This document shows, in pieces, positions 49,351 to 60,680 of a stretch of 64,000 nucleotides of DNA. The stretch lies in assembly GCF_900496995.4 (NCBI RefSeq), contig NC_044007.1, positions 19,611,742 to 19,675,741 of the forward strand. The letters run 5' to 3'. The DNA is from Aquila chrysaetos chrysaetos (Eukaryota > Chordata > Aves > Accipitriformes > Accipitridae). Made by a program: the position numbers and the translations under genes. Position 1 is the first letter of the stretch, and every line of letters begins with the position of its first letter. The notes beneath the pieces were generated by a model. It did no database searches, was not told the origin of the DNA, and was given only the letters and a program-made list of their open reading frames with translations.

Positions 49351-52300
49351 GTGAGGAGCGGGGCTGGGTCCGGCGGGGGGGGGCGGGGGGGTGAGCCCGC
49401 CGGGCCTCCGCTTCGCCCTGCGGCCCGGCCGGCCCCCTGGGCAGCGGGGGAGGGCACCGGCTCCGTCCTCTCGCCGTGCTCCGCGGCCCGGCCCAGCGGC
49501 CCTCGGTGCAAGCGTGGCCTGAGCTGGGGAGAGCCGCCTTACCGGGCGGCCGGCGGGCTTTTAATGGACCCGGCGTTTCGTCTCGATTTCTGCCGTTACG
49601 ATGGGCCGCAGCGTTCTCTCATCGGTGTGTCCGCCTCCCGCCCCCCCCCTTCATGTGTCTTCACGGTGGACCAAGGGCTCTGACGGTTGTCGAGTCACTG
49701 CCCGGCAACTGTCTGCCCCTGCGAGTTTGGACTTAGTTTCCAGAGGGGTAAGAAAATCTGCGTGCCGAATCCGGTCTTGGCTTGTGCGCGTGTGGTAAGG
49801 CCAGAGGACCAGTTCAAAGTGGTAGTGTGAGCGTGATGGAGTCCATGCCATTTAGAGAAATAGGTACGAAATTAGTATCTTCGACAAACTTCAGCAAATT
49901 AGCCGTTTTTCCTTCTTACTCTGCCCACAGTTCAGAGGTGGATCTTCAGGTGATGCGTTCCACACTCTGCTTTTTCTGCTAAGCATTATTGACATTTGAG
50001 GTACTGGCCCGTTAATGGGCTAATTCACTGAGAAGAACATTAGCCCAAAGTCATGTCGGGTATGTGCGTACAACCTTAGCCATGCCTCCTGAAACCTCTC
50101 AACATTCTACCTTTTATTGAGTTGTGAAATTTAAGTCTATTGTAAGGTGGATGAATTAGTCTCCTTTTTTTGATAAAGCTGGGACAGTAATGTACAATTT
50201 GGGTGGACTGATCTCTACCTCTGTGTGTTTACTGAACAATATACCTGTCTACAGAGTTATCCGTTGTGTGTTACTTTAGTTTTGTGGTGAATACATTGTA
50301 TTGGTAGTGGATCAGAAAGGTATGTTTGCCATGGTGAGCTGTCAGCAGTAAGATGGAAGTTGTATGTGAATTGTGTATTGAAGGACGAATGAACGAGACT
50401 AAGGCGATACTGTATGCGTATCTATGATAGCACTGGAAAATTTAATGAGAGTAACATTTTTGTTATGTATTTTGTCATTTTTACTGGAAGACTGATTTAG
50501 ATGCCCCCTTTCAAAAGCCAGTCCAAATGTAAGTATGTGTGTTAGGAGTGTACTACAGCTGTGCCAAAGGTAGCAACAGCATAGGTGCAGTCTCTTAGTT
50601 TGTCCTTTATTTGATGTTCTGCCTATGGCCAAACAAGCTATGTGGCTCTTGGATAGTCAGTTGTGCACCTGTTCTAAATAGATGAGGATTACAGATTTTC
50701 ATTAAAATGTTTGAATGATGGAGTTGCTAATGGAGAGATGGATCTAGTCAGTTCTTGTCTGTTCAGATATTTTACATGATAGTTACAGTAACCTGTGTGA
50801 TAGAAGATTGGTATGTCTGCCTGTGTACTTTTCTTTCTCCACTTCCCACAGCACAGAGCCTGACTCATTTTGGTCTAACTTATTTGGCTGTCCTACTCAT
50901 CCTACTAAATCATTAATACCAAGTCACTTATTCTGTTCTCTGTGTGTGTATGTATTTATATATAGATATCGTTCCACTGGAGAGTGGAAAGCGTTGTTGT
51001 TGTTTTTTAAAGTAGTAACTTGAAATATAGACCAAACCAGGCCCTATATCTGTCTTCTAGATGTTTTGTTTGTCCATATTTCAGCCTGCTCTTAGGCCAT
51101 ACAGCTGGCTCTTTATCTTTGCTGGTTTTCTTCTGCTTGCTTCAAGGCAGTTTCCTCACAGTACAGAGATGTTCTGTACCTGAATTTTGCATTTCCTGGT
51201 GTGAGTGGTCTATGTATGTGTTAGACTGAGGGTATCCTTCCATAACTTGACTTTTATGTTGCGCAGTAATAACAGATTGAGTTGTAGAGACCACGGATGG
51301 TGTGTAAGCCATGGCTTTTTCAAATTACTACATGGGAGAAGAAAATAATACTGTGTGAGAAGGCCAAGGACTTCTGCTTTCCAGCACATTTGTGAGCAGA
51401 TTAAAAGTCTCGGGAACATGATGAAGAACTGGTTAGTTTGTGGGTTATTAAATTAATATTTGTCACTGAGAGAAGAGTTTGATTTTATTTCCTTAAAGTG
51501 GGAGCGAGTAAAGTATAATAGCTGAAAAAAACCCCAAACGTTTAGGAACACTGTCAGCATAACTCATTTCCGATTTTATTCTCAACTGTTTGCAAAAATG
51601 TGGTAGTAGAATCTGGAAGATTAATGTAAAAAGGCTATTGATTTTTTTGTTTGTTTTCCAGGAAACTGTTTCAGGAGTGCTTGTCTCAAATGACCTGGTC
51701 TTTGGAGCCTGCCTATGTGGCATCCCAAATTTCATGGCACTAAGATGAACATGTGAGGTTCAGAGTACTTGGAATACATGACAATAAATAGCAATAGGAA
51801 CTCATTCTTAGGTAGAACTGATTAACTCGGCTGTGGTTGAAGTATCTATGCAGTGTTATTATAAACTTGTGTATTAAGCATTAGAGTTTTAATCATCTTT
51901 GTCAATATTTTTGTCTATGTTTTTATATTTATCCATTTTTATGAATTTCACTGCTAGCTAGAAAATAAAATGACCCCCCCCAAATTGACACATGGAATTG
52001 CTGCAGGCTTCTACTACTGGAGCAGGTGGATAGCAGCACATGGTATTGCGCGACAGCTTGTGGTAGTTGTCATGCTCATGTGGACTACGATGAGCTTCAT
52101 TTTCTGACCATTGTGTAAAACTTAGTATTCAGTTCTAATTTGCCTTTAACCATCAAACTGTGGTTGCCAGGGATTTGCTGTGGTCAGATGTGCAGTTGAA
52201 GCAGAAAGAAATTTAAAACATTTATTTATTTATTTATTTATTAGATCTGTGGTAGAGGGGAATTTTCTAGTGAATTTCTTAAATATATGGTCACAGTGAA

Positions 52301-55300
52301 GAAGAATGGTGAAATTCTGATATCTTATGTTCCCTTTTAAATACACTGATTTGCATGTTCTTTTATTTCTTCCTTACTCCTACCCATTCTGTCCTAGTTA
52401 ATCTAAACTTTCACAATAATTTCTCTTCTCTCATCTCTCATCCTGGTAGCATGCTTTGACTAGGAATGAGTCTCACACTATTATACCTTTAATTCCCAAC
52501 TCTTCATCCTAAATTTTGTCTATTTTTCTCCTTATTTTAATTAGTTTATTTCCATAACTTATTTTCAAGTGCTTCCTTTGCATTGAGCTTTGTAATGCCT
52601 TTCTTTTAGATCACTGAACCTTTGGGAGGGAGGAAAGAGCATCTTGTTTACTGTCACATCTTCTGCCCTGATCTGATCTCAGGAAGAGCCCAAAGCGGTG
52701 ATTGTGGGGCAAATCCTTGTCTTCAGCAAGGAGCATATCTAAGACGCACGACATTTTTGAAGGAATGAGAACCTTGCTCTTGACTTCCACTAGTCAGGTG
52801 TAACTTGATTCCCTTTTTTTTTTCCCCCAGAGGCTTAGAATTTATTCAAATGTGGATATTTCTCATGCCTTTCCTCTCTAGCTTGTGTAATGGTTCTGCC
52901 AAATAGACATGGGATGTAGTGTATGCTTTCTGATACAATAACAGCTGAAAGGCATAGTAAACATTCACTCAAACATGAAGCTCCTGTTGCAAGCCAGGAG
53001 AATATGCAGAGAATGTATTCCTTTGGTCATGTGCGTTTAGGATTTTTATCACTTTTTTTGAAAAATGTCGTTAATAAATGACTGCTCTGTTTGCAGTCTG
53101 TTTAGACTAGAAGGTCTGTACTTCAGTGAAAAGTAGTTGCTTGTTAACTGTAATTTGGTGAAAAGTAGTTGCCCATTAGTAATGCTACATGGAAAACATG
53201 CATTTATGTCTTTTCATGGAGCCAGAGGTACTGATATGTTTCAAACATTTATAGAGATTTCCATTTGCATTTTCCATTTCTATTTCAAAAATTAAATATA
53301 GAAAAAAGTTTTAAAAGTAATGTATGGGAAATACTAAGAAGCTGAACCCTGGCTTCTTCAGACATTTATAGCTGTAGTTCATAAATCTAGGTTTAGGTTT
53401 CAGGCACATGTGTATCTGTTCTTTCGTTGTACTTAAATTTCTTGAGAAAGAAAAAGATAGTGTAGAGGCAAGTTCTGCCTTGGAACTGTTGTTAAAGAAA
53501 ATGGTTCTTGCAGCTGGCACAAGTCAGCTTATAAATCTATGCATTGCTGTAGTGATACTTTCACCAATACCTTGCTAGTTTTTGGATCTTGTTAAATTTA
53601 TTTGTTCAGTTTAGTGCATGATACATCCTGTTTACTTTTCACACCTCTGTAAGTAAACTGATCAGGCAAAAATAATTCATTACATGGTATCTGTCAGCCT
53701 GTGCTTGTTTTCAGCAAGCTATGTGTTTATTAAACAGTAAATTTTTGTGTTTAGTCTATTAACATACTTACTGCAGTAGAATAAACAAGCCTTGTACTTT
53801 TACTCAACAGCAGCAACGAGATGATGCTGCCATTAACAATAAAAACATATTTGTTAATACTAAAAGAAAAAGAATGCAGGGTTAGAAGGATCTTTGAATG
53901 CTGCTACTAGAAAAATAAATTAATGTAGTCTCTTCCACTAGTAGGTAAATGTACATGAAATACTAAATTGCTTCCACTGGGTGGCATTGCAAAACAAAGT
54001 ATGACATACAAGCACATAACATTCGATGCCCCAAAATAATATGTTGATGTAATTATTTACATACTTTCTGGTGTTGTAAAGTTGTTTTGATATATTCAGT
54101 AAAACATCTAAAAAGGGAGGAGGGGGTTTCTCACCCTTTTTTATCTGCTTTTGTTTTTTTCTCCAGTTCTGCTTTATAGTGTTTGATGGCAGATGTTAGA
54201 CTTCATTATTCATTTAAAGTATAAGTCCCTTGATATTGTTCTTTATTCAGAGGAGATTTTTTTTTGCAGTGCACAGTAATAATTATAATAAGATCCAGTT
54301 AGGTTAGGGATATCTTACCCCTGTGGATTCTTATGAGTTGCTTTGTATTTAGTGCTTTTGCTTGTAAGTAAAGGCGGTCTGAGTGAAAATCTTTACTTAA
54401 TTATCTTTGAACTGTTTTGAGTCAAATTACTTTTTTTAAGCATGGAACTGGAGATAAATACAATTCTAGAAAGTGGCATAATTTTCTTTGTACTTATCTG
54501 AAATATCCCAGCTAACTAGGGTTGTTGGGAAATAATATTGAAAGCTGAGATTTAGTTTATATGTTCTCTCTTTTGTGGTGTGACAGAGTATGAATCAACG
54601 TTCCTGGGTTTTAGTAGTGCAGATGTATTTATCAGAAACTTGAAGGAGACCATGTATCATTCTGTTGAATAGCTGTCATTAACTGCTGCTTGTTAACTGA
54701 ACCCAAAAAGCTGAAGCTAGGGAATTAGTCTGACTCCTAAAAAAACCCGAAAACAAAAACCCCAAAACAAAACCAAAAACCACCCACAAACCAAACACCA
54801 ACAACAACTAATCAGAAAAAAATCTTGACCAAACAACCAAACAAAAAACTGCAAAACTATGTGACTGAATAAGGTGATGATCTGATTGAAGTATTTCTTC
54901 TTTTGCTTTTATATTAACTTCTGTTTTTCTGAATTTACTTTATTAAAAGTTTCCATTTCTTCTCCTTTTTGTCCTTCAGGTTTTTTTCTGCACTCAGCTC
55001 TGTTGGTTTTCTTGTCATTTTTCCAAGGACCATAAAGAAAACTTGAACCTGGAAGGCTGTAGAAAGGAAGGAGTGAACTTAATCCTAGTGTAAAATCTCC
55101 TATAAACTATCTGAGCACATGGTGTGTGATAGGAAATGGCATTTGTGCACACATTTCACTTGATCACAGAATGGGTTTCAGTTAATCAAGGATGGAATAG
55201 TTGCTGTAATTACTTCTTCTTGGCAGAGACCTATAAGTGTTTCATGACAGTACACATTTGTTTGATTTCCTGGTTTAAAATCACCTACAAATTGTATAGT

Positions 55301-58300
55301 TTCTGACTTCTGTTTATGAAGAATTAATTACATATTGCAATTATGCAAGGGATTTGGATCTCCTGTTCCCGACCCCTTATTATTCAGGGCTTGTCAGGAC
55401 TACAGGCTGAAAAACTCAAGGACAGAGAATTTATTCGTGTTCTTCCAGCTTTTGTAAAGCTTATCACCTTACAATCAGCTTATCAATAGTATATTGTTCC
55501 AAGAATTTTCTTGAAAGGTTACACATTTGCTTTAAGGAACATCTAGTTTGGACTATTTTCACTATTCGTATGTGTTTTAGTTACATCTCTGACAGTAGCA
55601 ACGTGTCTGGGGTGGAGGGGGAGAAGTGGAGAAAGGAACCTTTACAAAATAAAACAATTTTAGGTTTTCTGTGCTAAAAAAGCTTTACATGCTTCCACAC
55701 GTGTATTCTAATTTCAGAAGATCAATTAATGTAGCTATAAAGGAAGTAGATGACATGTACTTGGTTTCGCTGAAAATAATTATCTTGGATTATATTTGGT
55801 TTTGTCTTTAATTATTTACAGAATATTCACATCATCTCTTGTGTTGGGAAGAATATCTCTGTGATAAAGCTTGATTGTACAAACAGCTTTAAAATGTGTT
55901 TTTGCAACACGTCCATCTAATTTCTTTTACAGTGTGATTTCCTGTAAAATATTCTAATTAGTTAAAGTAGAAATTGGAATGGGTAGCAGTCTCCCGTTAT
56001 GATAGGTGTATTTTCTTCTCACTCCTTTGTTGATATTCTGGCTTTTTTTGAAGGGCCATGGCTTGGGAAACAGTAACGTATTAATTGCAGAGGTACAGAA
56101 ATCCCTCCTGTGTGGTGAATATGAATAATTATTTGGGCCGAGTGGAATTAATGGTGTTGGTTTGCAAATATCAACGGTGATTAGGACACTAATTGCTAAT
56201 TATGCTGTCATTTTGCAACCATTTTGTATAGTATGACTGGATTTTTTATTAATCGGACAGTATAATCTTGTATAGTTTCTTATAGCCACTTTTATATTAA
56301 TAGCCAGTATCTCTAATGGGGTAAGTTCTGAGCCATCTAATGACTTTCTGATTGATGGTATCGTGATGGCTATGCAGTGGCATTTATTGCACTGCAAAAT
56401 AAACTACTGTTTGCAGTAATCAGTGTTCTGGCAGAGTAGAATAAACTACTGCTTCTTCAGTAGGTTTTAAGCAGATGCTAAAGAAGAGTGTAGGAAATCT
56501 AAGATGAGGACTGCTGGCATAGAGTTGTGAATGGTCCCTGTTACGGGGTAGATGGAAGTGAAATATTGGAAATAGCTTTGCTCTGTTTCCGAGCAGAAAA
56601 GGGAAGGAAGTGAAAGCTGAAAAAGTAGGAACTAAAATAACTGTTGCTATGAGAAGGATTAGCCTTGAGGTACTTTCTGCATGCTCTGGGTTTGAAGGCT
56701 AATCATCATGGGCTGACAGAGTTTACTTATAACTTTCTAAAGGGTTTTGCTTGTTGTGTCAAGTTTGAGATAAACTTCCTGCAGGGAAAATAAGGATCCT
56801 GGGATGACTGTACTGGAGTGTGAACTGGAGTTCCAGTCTGTCTGAAACTATTTGCAGAAGGATGGACTAGACCTCTGCTAATGTCTTTGCTAAAACTTCA
56901 GGATTTTCTGGACTATATCTGCTTGATCTCTGTATGGATATGGAGTAGGAAGAAAGAGCTGCAGCTAGTTTAAATAAAACCTTGGTTAGTCTTAGAAGGA
57001 TAATCCTAGTTATGATTACTGGTAGCTGAAGTGGGGTTTTCTATTTGGAAGAATCTTGCTCAAGTGGATGACTGTAGGTAACAAGCTTCTTGCCTTGAAG
57101 AAGGTACCATTATAGCAAACAGCCATTCTTTGCAGCCTCTTTCAGTTGGAAAAAGCTTAGTCTGAAATTTTGATGGTATCTTGGACATTTCTCAAGATTT
57201 CAACCTCAGTGGGAGTGCTAGGAACATAGGGTTTTTTGTAATGGCCGTGTACTAATTCTGCTTTGTACTGTTTTAATCTTTTGCCTTGCAAGTGTTGATA
57301 GCTTGATTAGGAATTTAAGACTGTGAAATCCATGTAGTTAGACAGGATATTTCTTTTGGCTGTTGTTTTCTTGTAGTTAAAGTAGAGCAGAATTTTCTTC
57401 CCTTACCATGATACCATGTACATATCAGGAATGATTCCTGCTCTTCCCAAGCAGACTAAGTAGGTTACAAAGTAGGTTTTACAGAGTTGTTGGATGTGTG
57501 TTTCATCTTGTGAGGGTTATTGACAAATTGTATCTCAACACATGTTGGGAAGAGACAGTATAGGTGTATTGGGTTTGCATGGTCAGGTTTTGGTAGCAGG
57601 GGGGCTACAGGGGTGGCTTCTGTGAGAAGCTGCTAGAAGCTTCCCCCATGTCCGACAGAGCCAATGCCAGCCGGCTCCAAGATGGCCGAGCCCATCAGCG
57701 ACGGTGATAGCGCCTCTGGGATAACAGATCTAAGAAGGGAAAAAGTTTCTGCACAAGAACAACAGCAACAGAGAGAGGAGTGAGAATATGTGAAAGAAAC
57801 AGCCCTGCAGACACCCAGGTCAGTGGAGAAGGAGGGGGAGGAGGTGCTTCAGGTGCCAGAGCACAGATTCCCCTGCAGCCTGTGGGGAAGACCATGGTGA
57901 GGCAGGCTGTCCCTCTGCAGCCCATGGAGGTCCACGGTGGAGCAGATAGCTACCTGCAACCCATGGAGGACCCCACACGAAAGCAGGGGGATGCCTGAAG
58001 GAGGCTGTGACCCTGTGGGAAGCCCCTGCTGGAGCAGGCTCCTGGCAGGACTTGTGACCTGGTGGGGGACCCACGCTGGAGCAGTCTGTGCCTGAAGGAC
58101 TGCAGCCCGTGGAAGGAACCCACGCTGGAGCAGTTCATGAAGAACTGCAGCCTGTGGGAAGGACTCTTGTTGGAGAAGTTTGTGGAGGACTGTCTCCCGT
58201 GGGAGGGACCCCACAACGGAGCAGGGGAAGAGTGAGGAGTCCTGCCCCTGAGGAGGAAGGAGCGGCAGAGACAACGTGTGATGAACTGACCACAACCCAC

Positions 58301-59051
58301 ATTTCCCGTCCCCCTGCGCTGCTGGGGGCAGGAGGTAGAGAAGTCCAGAGTGGAGTTGAGCCCAGGAAGAAGGGAGGGGTGGGGGGAAGGTGTTTTAAGA
58401 TTTGGTTTTATTTCTCATTATCCAACTCTGATTTGATTGGTAATAAATGAAAGTAATTTCCCCAAATCAACTCTGTTTTGCCTGTGATGGTAATTGATGA
58501 ATGATCTCTCCCTGTCCTTATCTCAACCCACAAACTTTTCATTATATTTTCTCTTCCCTGTCCAGCTGAGGAGGGGAGTGATAGAGCGGCTTTGGTGGGC
58601 ACCTGGCATCCGGCCAGGGTCAACCCACCACAATAGGCCACTATCAATGGTAATAGTTGTTACATGATCACAGTGAATGACTGCAGTGGCCTTCAGTGTG
58701 GATGATCTGCTTTCCAAGTTTATGGTAAAATTTTAAACTATGTATACATAATGTATTTTTCTTCAAATAAACCAGACCTATGGACTAAGGATGGAAGAAT
58801 TATTTTAAAATTATTAGTTTGAACTTTAAATTATTAATTAGTAATTTTAAAATAAATAAATAAATGTTGAAATAGTCTTTTTTTTTTCCCCCCCAGCTGT
58901 AGCAGAAGTGAAGCTTCGAGATGATCAATATACCCTTGACCACATGCGTGCTTTTGGCATGTATAATTATCTTCACCTTGATTCCTGGTACCAGGATAAT
59001 GTCTACTATGTTGATCAGTTTGGAAGGGTTATGAATCTGTCAGTGACTCTG
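49233..59051 (+). CDS. NUDCD1: NUDCD1, 5' part (two coding exons)
   Basis: Exon 1 (49233-49350) encodes MAGAAHCSLQAKRLLLDPKF, then EGYKLSLEPLACYQLGLDA. Exon 2 (58897-59051) completes a split Ala codon and reads VAEVKLRDDQYTLDHMRAFG, then MYNYLHLDSWYQDNVYYVD and GRVMNLSVTL. This matches the N terminus of vertebrate NUDCD1 (CML66, about 583 residues), so roughly 91 residues are in the window. The CS (p23/HSP20-like) domain and the remaining exons lie to the right. NUDCD1 is a NudC-family CS-domain protein linked to HSP90 co-chaperone and dynein-related work. The in-frame sequence upstream of 49233 is open only because it is GC-rich; family alignment fixes the start. Confidence 0.96.
52221..52242. 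repeat. (TTTA)n microsatellite
   Basis: Five and a half perfect units. Confidence 0.95.
54737..54860. repeat. A/C-rich low-complexity tract
   Basis: Mostly AAAACC/CAAAA/CAACAA words on +, similar in character to the tract in ENY2 intron 2. Confidence 0.8.
57560..57564. repeat. Left target-site duplication of ERVL-type LTR
   Basis: ATAGG, identical to 58633-58637. Confidence 0.85.
57565..58632 (+). mobile_element. Solo LTR, ERVL-type avian endogenous retrovirus
   Basis: About 1,068 bp from TGTATTGGGTTTGCATGG to CCCACCACA, flanked by a perfect 5-bp duplication ATAGG (57560-57564 and 58633-58637), as expected for class III/ERVL. It contains the CAGGGGTGGCTTCTGTGAG and CCAAGATGGCC words I know from abundant avian ERVL LTRs, and AATAAA at 58442-58447. 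The middle (57840-58240) is a degenerate array of about 40-bp units around CTGCAGCCCATGGAGG / GGAGCAG. Open frames inside it are not genes. Confidence 0.9.
58633..58637. repeat. Right target-site duplication of ERVL-type LTR
   Basis: ATAGG directly after the terminal CA. Confidence 0.85.
58897..59051 (+). CDS. NUDCD1: NUDCD1 coding exon 2
   Basis: Long pyrimidine tract (t9 then c7) and cag precede 58897; donor gtaaga at 59052. 155 nt, not a multiple of 3, so skipping it would shift the frame. Two related LTRs flank it in opposite orientation. Confidence 0.96.
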
Positions 59052-60187
59052 GTAAGAATCAACTTTTTAAAAAAATTACTGAATTTGAAAAGATGGGGGG
59101 TAGATAAGGTAGAAAATATGGCAAGTAGGATCCAAATGCAAAAACTGGGGGAAGCTCTTGCCAGCAAGACAGGTAGATTAACAAAAATGCGGTTCACCAG
59201 GAAGGATGAAAGGATTTTAACTGAGGTTTCCGACACCTTTTTGTTGGTAGTATTGCATTAGTATTGCAATAGTGTTGCATCTGCTTCCATTCTGGGGAAG
59301 ATAGACATGGTGATAAGCTGAAGAAAAGAGTAGATGCTTCTTTTCTAGTTGCTGGCTGTTTCTCCCCATGTTACTTAATGTTTGTCTGTTTGCTAATTTG
59401 AAAATTTGATTGCAGATATAAGAAGAGAAGGAAGCTGTACACATTAGAAATGCAAGCCTTTATGGACTAATAGCTTAATCTGGGCATCACTTGTTGAGGG
59501 CAAAAAGGTTCTGGTGGCCCTGGGCAAACTTGAAATAGAGTGTAAGCAAGCTAGGCCAAGTCTGAAAAACATGACAGTTCTCTGCTTTTGTACTCATGTT
59601 CTTAAGGAGTCAAATTTTCTGTTTCTTTTCAGCCATTTTAATGCATGGATGTGCTAATTTCCATTACAAAGCTCTTCATTGTGGAGGGGAAAGGACATGG
59701 CTGTGTGGACACTGTGTTTCTGGCATATGCTTGGTCATTAAGGAGTAAAAGACTGTGTGGAAAGGAAAATATCCATTGTCGTGCTACCAAGGAATTTGAC
59801 TTGTAACCCTGTGGGACAAAAGAAAACACAGGGTGATGTCTGATTTTTTTGAGAGAGCGTGGCTTACTCGGTGCAAGGTTCTGGGAGTGGAAATTACTAG
59901 GCTAGGGCTAAGCTGAGAAAAATCCTGAAATGGTAGTTCTGTTTTTTTCAGGAAATACAGGTTTCCAGAGGATGGTAGGCTGAGAACTCAAGCTGCAAAA
60001 TAGTTGCTTTACTTTTCACAGAACGTAGAAGCAGTTGGAGCCTTTGGTAGACTCTTGCTGAGACAGAAGAATCTTCTGGGACTTCTTCCAAATCTTTTGA
60101 GATCATCTGGATTCCCAGAAGCTTGTCAGGGAAAGCCTTCTGTGAATGGCGGCTTGTCAGAGTCTCATTTTTTTGTGGTTTTTATCT

Positions 60188-60680
60188 TGTGGTTGGTTAA
60201 CCTTGGCTGGCTGCCAGATGCCCACCCAGATGCTCTCTTATTCCCCCTCTTCAGATAAAAACAGGAAGATCACTTACAATTACCATCACGGGCAAAACAG
60301 ACTCAACTTTGGGGAAGTTAATTTAATTTATTGCCAATTAAAACTAGAGTAGGATGATGAGAAACAAAGTCACACAAAGCTCCTACCAGGAGCTTGCTCC
60401 GGCATGGGCTTTCCATGTGCTGCAGCGTGGATATCTGCCCCACCGTGGTCCTCCATGGGCTGCAGGGGGACAACCTGCTTCCCCATGATCTTCTCCAAGG
60501 GCTGCAGGTGAACCTCTGCTCCGTGCTGCCACCTTGGCCGACAGGCTCCGCTGTGCCCTGTGGTGAGCCCGTTGGAGCCAGTTGGAAGCGGCTGTGTGCG
60601 GCACAGGGAGCCCCGGCCTCTCCTCCCAGAGGCCGCCCCTGCAGATCCCCACTGCCAGCACAACGCAGACACCCAATGCA
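60188..60680 (-). mobile_element. Second ERVL-type LTR, shorter, minus strand
   Basis: On - it runs from TGCATTGGGTG (60680) to GGTTAACCAACCACA (60188), about 493 bp. It shares with the 57.6-kb LTR the blocks CTGCAGCCCATGGAGG, ACCACGGTGGGGCAGATA, CTTCCCCAAA, TCTGTTTTGCC and GTGATGGTAATTG. AATAAA on - is at 60327-60332. It lacks much of the internal array. The flanks (tatct / ttcct) give no clean target duplication, so it is older or rearranged. Confidence 0.82.

Larger units (their letters stand above)
48600..49640. promoter_or_regulatory. Bidirectional CpG-island promoter of ENY2 and NUDCD1
   Basis: About 1 kb of dense CpG sequence between two divergent start codons only 770 bp apart (ENY2 ATG 48463 on -, NUDCD1 ATG 49233 on +). 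No TATA box. Two ZNF143/SBS-like sites lie on the NUDCD1 side. Long open frames on both strands here are GC-driven shadows. Confidence 0.88.
49351..58896 (+). other. NUDCD1: NUDCD1 intron 1
   Basis: 9.5 kb. A G-run cluster lies just after the donor (49371-49391). It also holds a (TTTA)n repeat (52221-52242), an A/C-rich tract (54737-54860) and a solo ERVL-type LTR (57565-58632). No coding sequence recognised. Confidence 0.8.

Noticed and set aside
48436-49683. Open frames of 415, 265, 242 and 222 codons over the ENY2/NUDCD1 promoter
   Set aside because: GC-driven shadows. Only the last 39 codons of one frame (from 49233) match NUDCD1; the rest is promoter and leader.
57695-58450. Open frames of 72-148 codons
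   Set aside because: They lie inside the ERVL-type LTR and come from its GC-rich internal repeat array. LTRs of this kind do not encode proteins.
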